Shown: piece by piece, positions 50,985-58,991 of the stretch
Layout of the letters: each line of letters starts with the position of its first letter
Numbering within the stretch: position 1 is the first letter of the stretch
Source: Flemingiibacterium sp045636145
Lineage (GTDB): Bacteria > Bacillota > Clostridia > Oscillospirales > CAG-272
Length of the DNA stretch: 64,000 nucleotides
Assembly: GCA_045636145.1 (NCBI GenBank)
Contig: JAZTWV010000045.1
Span: forward strand, 12,463 to 76,462
Reading direction: 5' to 3'
Position numbers and translations under genes: made by a program
The notes under the pieces: generated by a model
The model's input: only the letters and a program-made list of their open reading frames with translations
Database searches by the model: none
Told to the model about the DNA's origin: nothing

Positions 50985-52277
50985 ATGTACAACAAGAAAT
51001 CCGTAGAAGATATCGCGGTTGCAGGCAAGAGAGTTCTTTGCCGCTGCGATTTCAATGTGCCCGTAAAGGATGGTGTTATTACCGATGATAAGCGTATCGT
51101 CGGTGCTATGAAGACCATCAAATATCTCGTTGACAACGGAGCTAAGGTTATTCTCTGCTCTCATATGGGAAGACCTCACAATGTTCTTGACGCAGAGCTT
51201 AAGCTTGATAAGAAAGAAAAGAAGAAGATCGAAGCTCTTCCTGCTGAGGAGCAGGAGGCTGCAAAGGCGGCGGCTCTTGAAAAGGGCAAGGGCGACATCA
51301 CAAAGCTTTCTCTTAAGATCGTTGCTGATGACCTTATTAAGAAGGGCATCAACGTAACTCTTGCAAAGGATGTTGTAGGTCCTGATGCACAGGCTAAGGC
51401 TGCGGCTCTTAAGGACGGCGAGGTTCTCCTTCTTGAAAATGTTCGTTTCCATGCGGCTGAGGAAAAGAATGAGCCTGAGTTTGCTAAGGCTCTCGCAAGT
51501 CTTGCTGACATTTACGTAAACGATGCATTCGGTACTGCTCACAGAGCACACGCATCTACTGCCGGTGTTGCAGATTATCTTGATACCGCAGTTTGCGGCT
51601 ACCTTATTCAGAAGGAAATTGAGATAATGGGCAAGGCTCTTGAGGATCCGGTAAGACCTTTCGTTGCTATTCTCGGCGGTGCAAAGGTATCCGACAAGAT
51701 CGGTGTTATCAACAATCTTCTCAACAAGTGCGATACTATCATCATCGGCGGCGGTATGGCATACACCTTCTTCAAGGCTATGGGTCTGCCGATCGGTACT
51801 TCCATTTGCGAGCACGACAAGCTTGATCTTGCAAAGGATCTTATAGCAAGAGCGAAGGAAAAGGGCGTAAACTTCCTTCTCCCTGTTGACAACAAGATCG
51901 GTCGCGAGTACAAGGAAGATACCGTTTGCATGGAAATCTACAGCGATTCCATTCCGGACGGTTGGATGGGTCTTGATATCGGTGAAAAGACCGAAGAGCT
52001 TTTCTCAAAGTCTCTCGTAGGCGCAGGCACTGTTATCTGGAACGGTCCTATGGGTGTTTCCGAGTGGGAAAACTTTGCGTCCGGTACTCGTTCTGTAGCT
52101 AAGGCTATTGCAGAGTCCGGTGCTATCTCCATCATCGGCGGCGGCGACTCCGCGGCGGCTGTAGAGACTCTCGGCTACGCTGACAAGATGACTCACGTTT
52201 CCACCGGTGGCGGTGCTTCCCTTGAATTCCTTGAGGGACTTGAGCTTCCCGGCATCGCGTGCCTCAACGAAAAATAA
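50985..52277 (+). CDS. pgk: Phosphoglycerate kinase
   Basis: Glycolytic ATP-forming enzyme, 430 residues, which is longer than the usual 390-400. Motifs include RVLCRCDFNVPVKDG, LCSHMGRPHN, LLENVRFHAAEEKNE, the AILGGAKVSDKI hinge and the C-terminal nucleotide loop IIGGGDSAAAVETLG. The extra length is a charged Lys/Glu/Ala-rich insert at about residues 70-105 (KLDKKEKKKIEALPAEEQEA), at the edge of the N-terminal domain. Biased codon use suggests high expression. tpiA follows after an intercistronic hairpin; gap is not in the window. Confidence 0.97.
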   Translation: MYNKKSVEDIAVAGKRVLCRCDFNVPVKDGVITDDKRIVGAMKTIKYLVDNGAKVILCSHMGRPHNVLDAELKLDKKEKKKIEALPAEEQEAAKAAALEKGKGDITKLSLKIVADDLIKKGINVTLAKDVVGPDAQAKAAALKDGEVLLLENVRFHAAEEKNEPEFAKALASLADIYVNDAFGTAHRAHASTAGVADYLDTAVCGYLIQKEIEIMGKALEDPVRPFVAILGGAKVSDKIGVINNLLNKCDTIIIGGGMAYTFFKAMGLPIGTSICEHDKLDLAKDLIARAKEKGVNFLLPVDNKIGREYKEDTVCMEIYSDSIPDGWMGLDIGEKTEELFSKSLVGAGTVIWNGPMGVSEWENFASGTRSVAKAIAESGAISIIGGGDSAAAVETLGYADKMTHVSTGGGASLEFLEGLELPGIACLNEK

Positions 52278-52292
52278 TAATTATATATAAAT

Positions 52293-52329
52293 ACCGTAGG
52301 GGCGGATTCCATATCCGCCCACGGTTTTT
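52293..52329 (+). terminator. Intercistronic terminator or attenuator between pgk and tpiA
   Basis: An 8-bp GC-rich stem (52300-52307 with 52313-52320) is extended by five pairs across a two-base bulge (52293-52297 with 52321-52325) and followed by TTTTT. As no clear tpiA promoter was seen, it probably reduces rather than blocks read-through. Confidence 0.7.
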
Positions 52330-52353
52330 GAACTACCGAAAGGAACATAAAAA

Positions 52354-53121
52354 ATGAATAAGGCAACAAGAAAAACTGTTATCGCAGGCAATTGGAAGAT
52401 GAATATGACTCCCGATGCGGCATCCGCGTTTATGAAGGAGCTTGCTCCTATGGTGGCTGGCAAAGACGAGTGCGATATCGTGCTCTGCGTACCTGCGGTT
52501 GATATTGCCGCGGCTGTTGAAGCTGTAAAGGGTACAAACATAAAGATCGGTGCACAGAATGTACATTTCAAGGCATCCGGTGCATACACAGGTGAGCTTT
52601 CCGCTGAGATGCTTACTGCGGCAGGCGTTAAGTACGTTGTTATCGGTCACTCCGAGCGCCGTCAGTATTTCGGCGAGACAGATCAGACCGTTAACCTCCG
52701 CACTCTCGCGGCTGTGAATGCGGGTCTCACCGCTATCGTTTGTGTTGGTGAAACTCTTGAGCAGAGAGAGCTTGGTTACACCGAGACACTTCTCAAGTTC
52801 CAGACCAAGATGGCTCTTACCAATGTAACAAAGGATCAGCTTAAGAATATTATAGTTGCATACGAGCCTGTATGGGCTATCGGAACAGGCGTTACCGCAA
52901 CAGCAGATCAGGCTGACGAGGGCAACGGCTATGTTCGTGCGGCAATCGCAGAGATGTTCGGTGCTGATGTGGCAGAGACAGTTACCGTTCAGTACGGCGG
53001 CTCGATGAACGATGCCAATGCGGCAGAGCTTCTCTCCAAGGTAAATGTTGACGGCGGTCTCATCGGCGGCGCATCCCTTAAGACAGACAAGTTTACCGCT
53101 ATTGTTGATGCGGCTCAGTAA
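52354..53121 (+). CDS. tpiA: Triosephosphate isomerase
   Basis: Interconverts dihydroxyacetone phosphate and glyceraldehyde 3-phosphate. At 255 residues it has the catalytic Lys in GNWKMN, His in VIGHSERR, Glu in YEPVWAIGTG and the phosphate-binding VQYGGSMN and GGLIGGASL loops. It is downstream of pgk in the usual glycolytic cluster order. A good terminator follows. Confidence 0.97.
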   Translation: MNKATRKTVIAGNWKMNMTPDAASAFMKELAPMVAGKDECDIVLCVPAVDIAAAVEAVKGTNIKIGAQNVHFKASGAYTGELSAEMLTAAGVKYVVIGHSERRQYFGETDQTVNLRTLAAVNAGLTAIVCVGETLEQRELGYTETLLKFQTKMALTNVTKDQLKNIIVAYEPVWAIGTGVTATADQADEGNGYVRAAIAEMFGADVAETVTVQYGGSMNDANAAELLSKVNVDGGLIGGASLKTDKFTAIVDAAQ

Positions 53122-53135
53122 TCAGTAAAGATTTG

Positions 53136-53167
53136 AAAAACGCTGTGTGAAAACGCAGCGTTTTTTT
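53136..53167 (+). terminator. Terminator after tpiA
   Basis: A 12-bp stem (53136-53147 with 53154-53165, one wobble) begins with AAAAA and ends in a seven-base T-run. Confidence 0.88.
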
Positions 53168-53227
53168 GCGAGAAAAGCAAATAATTTCACGGATAGGAAT
53201 ATAATCATACAATTTAGGCGATAATCA

Positions 53228-53256
53228 TTGACAAATCACGAATTTTGTGATAGAAT
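53228..53256 (+). promoter_or_regulatory. Promoter of the structured RNA
   Basis: TTGACA at 53228-53233, 17-base spacer, TAGAAT at 53251-53256, with TGA before the -10. Predicted start at about 53263 coincides with the first base of the closing stem. Confidence 0.85.
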
Positions 53257-53262
53257 GAAAAT

Positions 53263-53457
53263 GCCAAACCAACTGAATAATGTCGCAAGAACTATCTCTG
53301 TTTATATGGGATAGTTGTGCATTTGTGCGTTTTTATCGAAATTTGATAAAATACAAATTCCGGCTGAAAACGCGCAATTGTTCTTGCTGTTTCAGTTGGT
53401 TTGGCGACTATCGGAGTTTGTGTTTTTGTGCGCTTACTGCGGTAGGCGCACTTTTTT
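53263..53457 (+). ncRNA. Structured RNA of about 195 nt, unassigned (leader or 6S-like)
   Basis: From the predicted start, bases 53263-53277 pair perfectly with 53391-53405 (15 bp). Inside this, 53285-53292 pair with 53380-53387 (8 bp) and 53323-53333 with 53367-53377 (11 bp, one wobble), giving a nested rod. A separate terminator hairpin ends the transcript. An alternative hairpin, 53290-53296 with 53310-53316, excludes the second stem. The size and closing stem recall 6S RNA, but I cannot match its consensus. Alternatively it is an attenuating leader of the WG-repeat gene, whose start lies 32 bases after the T-run. Confidence 0.65.
53428..53457 (+). terminator. Terminator of the structured RNA
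   Basis: A 10-bp stem (53428-53437 with 53442-53451, one wobble, loop TGCG) is followed by TTTTTT and an AT-rich run, just upstream of the WG gene ribosome-binding site. Confidence 0.9.
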
Positions 53458-53488
53458 ATTTTATAATTACTTTTGGAGGAAATAGAAG

Positions 53489-55045
53489 ATGAAAAAATTG
53501 GTGTTAGCTATTTTATTGATGTGTGTCATTTTTTTGAGTGTTCTCACAGGATGTGCTAAGGATAATGTAGGCGATAAAAATGGAGATATGTCTGTAGATA
53601 AGCAAGAATCAAATTTTGGAACAGATGCAGAAATAGAAAATATTGAAAACTCTGACTATATTGAAAAGATACCTTCTATTAAAAAAACAGTTACCGAGGT
53701 TGTCTACCAAGAGGTAACCCCGTATTTTGACAACAGAATCTTAGTGAAACAAGCGGGCAAATACGGAATTATTGACAATTTGGGTAATATCATTATGCCA
53801 ATAGCTCAACCATATACTATAAAACCATTAAATATGAATGCGGTAGCATTTGTTGACAATAAAAAACTCGGTGTTTTATCACTAAGTGGCGAAGTACTGG
53901 TTCCGGCAATATATAATGATATTGACACTGTGAATGAGGATTTAATACGACTAAAGAAGACTAATATATATGAGAAAGACAGCTCTTCTTATGATGATAT
54001 CAACAAGTTTTATTCTATAAAAAAAGGAGATTATTTAAATTTAGAAATCGTTGGTTATGTTGAAAATGTTGTTGCAGGTCAAGATTTCTTTATTATAACA
54101 TATTCAACAAGAGAAAAACAAGACATGAGGAAAATAATCACATTTGAGGGCGAAATAGTTGATATTGATGCAAACATTCCATCTTCCTATATAAAGATGG
54201 ATCTAACGGGAGGAGGATCACGTTTCAACTACGGTACAATATATAAGACTTCTAATAATAATGAGTATATAGTGTACCATAAACATTTAATAGATATTAA
54301 CGGAAATACGGTAGTTGACCTTTCTGGTGAAGACTGTCATTTTGTTTTTGATGATAGCAGAGATTTTTGTTGTTCAGATGAAATAATAATATCAGAAAAT
54401 ATACAAGAAAGTGGAGAAAAAAATTACTATAACCATTATGTATTTAATTTAATGACGTACGAAAAGAAAAAGATTGACGTGCTTGACGAGAATGCTTTAG
54501 TAACAGATGTAATGTCGAATGGTTTTTTTGAAATCAACGTTTGGTATGAAGATATTTGGAATGATTATTATGGTTTGATGAACGACAAGTATGAAATTGT
54601 GCTAGAGCCAATATATGATGCTGTTGATGATTATGTTAATGGATATTGCCCCATAGAATTAAATGGATATATCGGTTTTGTTGATGAGAACGGAAACAGT
54701 TTCCCACCGCAAATACCAGAAGAAAATGTGGTAGAAGATGATATATTCACATACTTGTATACGCCTCCTTATGGTAGAGGATCTTTAATAAATCCTCGTA
54801 CAGGAGAAATCCTCCCATATGAAGAGGCGGATTTGAAGGATGATTTTGATGGCGCAGAAAAACTTGGGATTTTTGAAGCAATTTTGTGGGACGAAGATAC
54901 TGGCGCAAAATATAAGAGCTTTGTTACGTGGGATGGACCGATTGTTGAACACAAATTCCCTAACACAGAGATCAAGTTAAGCGATGACGGCAAAGTGGCG
55001 GTCTACAGTCAAGGTGCAGTATACACTATAGTAGAATTAGAATAA
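53489..55045 (+). CDS. WG-repeat lipoprotein
   Basis: A 518-residue surface protein. The signal peptide ends in a lipobox with Cys22 (VLTGC). After a charged linker come WG-type repeats such as VKQAGKYGIIDNLGNIIMP, NKKLGVLSLSGEVLVP and ELNGYIGFVDENGNSFPP. The family is associated with surface exposure; its ligands are unknown. The gene is clearly AT-richer than its neighbours, with AAA/ATA/TTA-rich codon use, suggesting recent acquisition or low expression. A GGAGGAAAT site precedes the ATG. Expression may depend on read-through of the terminator at 53428-53457. Confidence 0.85.
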   Translation: MKKLVLAILLMCVIFLSVLTGCAKDNVGDKNGDMSVDKQESNFGTDAEIENIENSDYIEKIPSIKKTVTEVVYQEVTPYFDNRILVKQAGKYGIIDNLGNIIMPIAQPYTIKPLNMNAVAFVDNKKLGVLSLSGEVLVPAIYNDIDTVNEDLIRLKKTNIYEKDSSSYDDINKFYSIKKGDYLNLEIVGYVENVVAGQDFFIITYSTREKQDMRKIITFEGEIVDIDANIPSSYIKMDLTGGGSRFNYGTIYKTSNNNEYIVYHKHLIDINGNTVVDLSGEDCHFVFDDSRDFCCSDEIIISENIQESGEKNYYNHYVFNLMTYEKKKIDVLDENALVTDVMSNGFFEINVWYEDIWNDYYGLMNDKYEIVLEPIYDAVDDYVNGYCPIELNGYIGFVDENGNSFPPQIPEENVVEDDIFTYLYTPPYGRGSLINPRTGEILPYEEADLKDDFDGAEKLGIFEAILWDEDTGAKYKSFVTWDGPIVEHKFPNTEIKLSDDGKVAVYSQGAVYTIVELE

Positions 55046-55264
55046 AGAGAATGGGTGTAAAACAACTGTTTAACACATTTTGGAGGGAATCAGAAATTAA
55101 TAAAACAGTTCTCTGTATCTTGCTTATTATGACAGCTCGTTCAAACAGATTGTTTTGATGAATATATACGATTATTACTTTAAAATTCCTTAATCTCTCA
55201 AAATATGGCAAATGCAAAATGTTAAAGAAAGAGGATACCGTTAGGTATCCCCTTTTCTTTTACC
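55046..55264 (+). other. Gap between WG gene and mnmA
   Basis: Holds an 8-bp inverted repeat (55064-55071 with 55103-55110) and the terminator listed below. A GGAGGG near 55082 has no start codon at useful spacing, so no small gene is called. Confidence 0.4.
55223..55262 (+). terminator. Terminator upstream of mnmA
   Basis: A 7-bp perfect stem (55233-55239 with 55244-55250, loop GTTA) is extended by A-T pairs and followed by a CCTTTTCTTTT run. Confidence 0.75.
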
Positions 55265-55293
55265 TTGACACATTTGCGTAAATGTGGTATACT
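55265..55293 (+). promoter_or_regulatory. mnmA promoter
   Basis: TTGACA at 55265-55270, 17-base spacer, TATACT at 55288-55293, with TGG before the -10. Confidence 0.88.
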
Positions 55294-55327
55294 TATTACA
55301 TCAAAATTCCGTGAAAGGGGTGTGCGA

Positions 55328-56401
55328 ATGCCCGAAAAGATACTTGTAGCCATGAGCGGCGGAGTGGACAGCTCCGTTGCGGCTTATCTTATAAAAAAAC
55401 AGGGACTTCCAACAGTGGGAGTCACCTTGAAGCTTTTTTCAAACGATGATATAAATATGGATGAAGAAAAGACCTGCTGTTCGCTTTCGGATGCAGAGGA
55501 TGCCAGAAGCGTTGCAGTGAGACTCGGTATGGAGCACCATGTGTTTAATTTCAGAGATAATTTCAAAGAAAAGGTTATTGACAGATTTGTGTCTGCCTAT
55601 GAATCGGGCGGCACTCCCAATCCGTGTATTGACTGTAATCGCTTTATTAAATGGCGTCAGCTTCTCGCAAGGGCGGATATTATGGAATGCGGCAAAATCG
55701 CAACAGGGCATTACGCAAGAATTGAGCGAGACACAGCCGGAGGTAGAATGCTCCTGAAGCGTGCGGTGGATACGAGCAAGGACCAGACATATGTGCTGTA
55801 CGCACTGACGCAGGAGCAGCTTTCAAGAACTATCCTTCCCCTTGGCGGACTTCTTAAAAATGAAGTCCGCGCCATAGCGGATGACCTCGGATTCATTAAC
55901 GCGGACAAGCCGGACAGCCAGGATATATGCTTTGTCCCCGATGGTGATTATGCCGGATTTATCGAAAAATATACGGGAAGAACATCGACTCCCGGCAATT
56001 TTGTGGATGTCTGCGGCAATCTGTTGGGACGGCATAAGGGAATAATTCGGTATACCGTAGGTCAGAGGAAGGGGCTTGGCATTTCCTTTGGCAAACCCGT
56101 GTATGTAAGCGAAATAAACCCTGCTTCAAATACGGTTACGCTTGCCGATGAGTCAGCGCTGTTTTCGCGAGTTCTCCATGCGAACGATATAAACCTTATT
56201 GCAGTTGACAGAATCAATCAGCCGCTTCGTGTTACAGCCAAGGTACGGTACAGCCATAAAGAATCCGCGGCGACTGTTTGGCAGACGGGTGATGATGAGA
56301 TAAGGGTAGAGTTCGATGAGCCGCAGAGAGCCGTTACGCGCGGTCAGGCAGTTGTGCTGTATTCGGGCGACGTGGTCATTGGCGGCGGCACCATACGTTA
56401 G
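55328..56401 (+). CDS. mnmA: tRNA 2-thiouridylase MnmA
   Basis: Adds sulfur to U34 of tRNA-Lys, -Glu and -Gln. At 357 residues it has the ATP-binding PP-loop AMSGGVDSSVAA, the catalytic Cys in GTPNPCIDCN, the second active Cys in DSQDICFVPDG, and the typical RYTVGQRKGLGI segment. The start is the ATG at 55328 (MPEKILVAMSGG), with AAAGGGGTG upstream; the open frame back to 55265 covers the promoter and is not coding. NifS-type desulfurase encoded at 25.2 kb is a possible sulfur donor. Confidence 0.96.
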   Translation: MPEKILVAMSGGVDSSVAAYLIKKQGLPTVGVTLKLFSNDDINMDEEKTCCSLSDAEDARSVAVRLGMEHHVFNFRDNFKEKVIDRFVSAYESGGTPNPCIDCNRFIKWRQLLARADIMECGKIATGHYARIERDTAGGRMLLKRAVDTSKDQTYVLYALTQEQLSRTILPLGGLLKNEVRAIADDLGFINADKPDSQDICFVPDGDYAGFIEKYTGRTSTPGNFVDVCGNLLGRHKGIIRYTVGQRKGLGISFGKPVYVSEINPASNTVTLADESALFSRVLHANDINLIAVDRINQPLRVTAKVRYSHKESAATVWQTGDDEIRVEFDEPQRAVTRGQAVVLYSGDVVIGGGTIR

Positions 56402-56692
56402 TTACGCAATGAGGTCGTAAATTATATCGTAAAGATGGCAGGGGTAGACATTGTGTGTACAAATAAGATTAAAAATATGCTCTGCCTCGTCGCGATTTAC
56501 GGTCACATTCTCTACAGTTTCCGATTCCGCAGATGCGCCGTGTGAGAGACTCAAAGAAAAGGTATACGAGGTGCAGTGAAATTCTTTTTGCGGCATCAGT
56601 ATCACCTCACAGCTAAGGCGTGCATTACAGCTTAAAGCTTTTGAACAGTAAAAAACGGGTGTTGGAGACGGATTGGGCGTATTTTTGTTCAT
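56402..56692 (-). CDS. DUF6514 family small protein
   Basis: A 96-residue protein of unknown function that abuts the mnmA stop with no gap. The N-terminal 30 residues are Cys- and Pro-containing and variable. The remainder (TSYTFSLSLSHG, then VENVTVNRDEAEHIFNLICT and HLYDIIYDLIA) matches the pattern of DUF6514, small proteins of Clostridia. AAAGGTAT precedes the ATG. A promoter at 56750-56778 and two exact 0A-box sequences further upstream suggest control by a Spo0A-type regulator. Confidence 0.65.
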   Translation of the reverse strand: MNKNTPNPSPTPVFYCSKALSCNARLSCEVILMPQKEFHCTSYTFSLSLSHGASAESETVENVTVNRDEAEHIFNLICTHNVYPCHLYDIIYDLIA

Positions 56693-56749
56693 TTTTACAG
56701 ATACCTTTCGGTTATTCGTATCTGCATACCGGTATGTAATTACAACAAT

Positions 56750-56778
56750 ATAATATCATATTTTACAGATGATGTAAA
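56750..56778 (-). promoter_or_regulatory. Promoter of the DUF6514 gene
   Basis: On the minus strand: TTTACA at 56773-56778, 17-base spacer, TATTAT at 56750-56755, with TGA before the -10. Confidence 0.7.
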
Positions 56779-56796
56779 GCACAATCGGCGGCGTAT

Positions 56797-56836
56797 TTCG
56801 ACAATAAAGTGTGAAACATTCCCAAAATATGTCGAA
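56797..56836 (-). promoter_or_regulatory. Inverted pair of exact 0A boxes
   Basis: TTCGACA at 56797-56803 and TGTCGAA at 56830-56836 are exact 0A boxes in opposite orientation, 33 bp apart (about three helical turns), beginning about 19 bp upstream of the DUF6514 -35. Confidence 0.45.
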
Positions 56837-56923
56837 TTTATTTGGGATATATGCAAAACCACTACCTTGCGGTGTAAAAATCACAAATAATACGTCGAAG
56901 TGACGATATTGTGCGCAGTGGTA

Positions 56924-56952
56924 TTGCAAATTTATCATATATTTGATATAAT
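56924..56952 (+). promoter_or_regulatory. aspS promoter
   Basis: TTGCAA at 56924-56929, 17-base spacer, TATAAT at 56947-56952, with TGA before the -10. Predicted start is about 56959, leaving a 175-base leader. Confidence 0.8.
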
Positions 56953-57019
56953 ATACAGTGTATTTTGAATTTTGAGGTAAAAACAATGTTGTTTACGGTG
57001 ATACTTGATATAGACGTCT

Positions 57020-57088
57020 CCCTCACCGATTTTTGCAGAGCCTAAGCGTTATTTTACGTTTGTCGGCGGAGGGTAATATAAAGGCTCT
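57020..57088 (+). promoter_or_regulatory. Structured aspS leader with possible pseudoknot
   Basis: A hairpin is formed by CCCTC/GAGGG (57020-57024 with 57069-57073), CCGA/TCGG (57026-57029 with 57063-57066) and an apical AAGCGT/ACGTTT stem (57044-57049 with 57056-57061). The internal-loop AGAGCC (57037-57042) can pair with GGCTCT (57083-57088) downstream. No T-box sequence or terminator was seen. Confidence 0.45.
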
Positions 57089-57133
57089 TATATATAAAAA
57101 TAACATTCAAAAACGAAAGTGAAGGATAACAAT

Positions 57134-58936
57134 ATGGGTGCACAACTTACAAAAAACGATAAGCGTACTTGCTATGTTGCGGAGCTTTCCGCAAAGAATA
57201 TCGGCGAGCGTGTCTGCCTTATGGGCTGGGTACAGCGTCAGCGTGACCTTGGCGGTCTTATTTTCGTTGACCTTCGTGACCGTTCCGGTATTATTCAGCT
57301 TGCATTTGACGACAACACCGATAAGGCAATATTCGATACCGCATTTACCCTGCGCTCGGAGTTTTCCGTTTGCGCTAAGGGTATTGTCCGCGCACGCGGT
57401 GAGGGAGCTGTAAACAAGAACATCCCCACCGGTGAGATTGAGATTGCCGTAGACGAGCTTAAGGTATTCTCTGTTTCCCAGACACCTCCCTTTGAGATCG
57501 TTGAGAACAGCGATGTTAAGCCGGAGCTTCGTCTTAAGCACCGTTATCTTGACCTGCGCCGCCCCGATCTTGCAGGAAATATTATCGCACGCTCCAAAAT
57601 TGCGAAGATCATGCGTGACTACTATGCAGAGAATGGATTCCTTGAAATTGAGACTCCCTGTCTCATAAAGCCTACACCTGAAGGAGCACGTGACTATCTT
57701 GTTCCCAGCCGTGTACATCCCGGCAAGTTCTATGCGCTTCCCCAGTCACCCCAGCTTTACAAGCAGCTTCTCATGCTGTCCGGCTTTGACCGCTATATGC
57801 AGCTTGCACGCTGCTTCCGCGACGAAGATCTTCGCGCTGACCGTCAGCCGGAATTTACACAGATCGACCTTGAAATGTCCTACGTTACCGAGGACGACGT
57901 AATGGAAATCAACGAAAAATTCGTTGTACGTCTTTTCAAGGAATTTCTCGGTGTTGATCTTCCCACGCCATTTCTGCGCATGACATATGCGGAGGCAATG
58001 GAGCGTTTCGGCTCAGATAAGCCGGATATGCGTTTCGGCTACGAGCTTTGCGACATTTCCGACGTTCTTGAAAACTGCGGATTCAAGGTATTCTCTGATG
58101 CTGTTGCAAACGGCGGCTCTGTACGCGCTATTGTAATAAACGGCGAGGCAGCTAAATTCTCCCGTAAGGAAATTGACTCCCTTACAAACTTCGTTAAGTC
58201 TTACAAGGCGAAGGGTCTTGCATGGTATAAGAATGTGAACGGTGAGGTGTCCTCATCCTATGCTAAGTTCCTTACAGACGAAGAAAATGCGGCAGTGCTT
58301 GAAAAGCTTGGCGCAGACGAGAACGATATCGTATTTATCGTTGCTGACAAGAACAGTGTTGTTTACGATTCTCTCGGTGCTCTGCGCTGTGAGATAGCAA
58401 AGCGTCTCGGTATTCTTCGCGCCGATGACTACAAGTTCCTGTGGGTTACAGAATTTCCACAGTTCGAATACGACGAAGAGGACGGAAGATACTATGCGAA
58501 GCATCATCCCTTCACCATGCCTATGGAGGAGGATCTTGCGAAATACGCAGACACCGACCCGTCAAAGATCCGTGCAAAGGCGTACGATATCGTACTTAAC
58601 GGCTATGAGATAGGCGGCGGCTCTGTGCGTATACATGACGCGGAGATTCAGTCCAAGATGTTTGATCTTCTCGGTCTTACCAAGGAGGAGGCAAACGAGA
58701 AATTCGGATTCCTGCTTGAAGCGTTCAAGTACGGCGTACCGCCTCATGCAGGTATGGCATTTGGCTTCGACCGCCTTGTAATGCTTGTGCTTGGACTTGA
58801 TGATATCCGTGATGTCATCGCATTCCCGAAGGTACAAAATGCTTCCGAGCTCATGACAGGCGCTCCGGCACTTCCCGATATGAAAGCTCTTTCCGAGCTC
58901 TCAATCGAGGTTGTAAAGGAAGAATCCGACCAATAA
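57134..58936 (+). CDS. aspS: Aspartyl-tRNA synthetase
   Basis: A 600-residue class II synthetase of bacterial type. It has the N-terminal OB anticodon-binding domain (VCLMGWVQRQRDLGGLIFVD), motif 2 (ARCFRDEDLRADRQPEFTQID), the bacterial GAD insertion (about residues 300-420) and motif 3 (GMAFGFDRLVMLVLG). The start is the ATG at 57134, with AAGGAT six bases before. Whether it discriminates tRNA-Asp from tRNA-Asn cannot be told by eye. A terminator follows. Confidence 0.97.
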   Translation: MGAQLTKNDKRTCYVAELSAKNIGERVCLMGWVQRQRDLGGLIFVDLRDRSGIIQLAFDDNTDKAIFDTAFTLRSEFSVCAKGIVRARGEGAVNKNIPTGEIEIAVDELKVFSVSQTPPFEIVENSDVKPELRLKHRYLDLRRPDLAGNIIARSKIAKIMRDYYAENGFLEIETPCLIKPTPEGARDYLVPSRVHPGKFYALPQSPQLYKQLLMLSGFDRYMQLARCFRDEDLRADRQPEFTQIDLEMSYVTEDDVMEINEKFVVRLFKEFLGVDLPTPFLRMTYAEAMERFGSDKPDMRFGYELCDISDVLENCGFKVFSDAVANGGSVRAIVINGEAAKFSRKEIDSLTNFVKSYKAKGLAWYKNVNGEVSSSYAKFLTDEENAAVLEKLGADENDIVFIVADKNSVVYDSLGALRCEIAKRLGILRADDYKFLWVTEFPQFEYDEEDGRYYAKHHPFTMPMEEDLAKYADTDPSKIRAKAYDIVLNGYEIGGGSVRIHDAEIQSKMFDLLGLTKEEANEKFGFLLEAFKYGVPPHAGMAFGFDRLVMLVLGLDDIRDVIAFPKVQNASELMTGAPALPDMKALSELSIEVVKEESDQ

Positions 58937-58942
58937 TAAAAA

Positions 58943-58980
58943 TGTAGGGATGCTTAAATGCAGGCATCCCTGCAATTTTC
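58943..58980 (+). terminator. Terminator after aspS
   Basis: An 11-bp stem (58943-58953 with 58964-58974, one wobble) is followed by a short ATTTTC run. It is close to the ribosome-binding site of the next gene, so read-through is possible. Confidence 0.7.
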
Positions 58981-58991
58981 GAAGGAGCTTT

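Noticed and set aside
53263..53405. The structured RNA region as a MITE with 15-bp terminal inverted repeats
   Set aside because: No target-site duplication is seen, and the promoter start coincides with the left repeat, so an RNA gene or leader is more likely. It cannot be fully excluded.
55064..55222. A GGAGGG ribosome-binding-like site and inverted repeat after the WG gene, suggesting a tiny gene
   Set aside because: No ATG, GTG or TTG at usable spacing opens a frame of meaningful length.
56959..57133. A T-box riboswitch before aspS
   Set aside because: No T-box core sequence or terminator/antiterminator pair was found in the leader.
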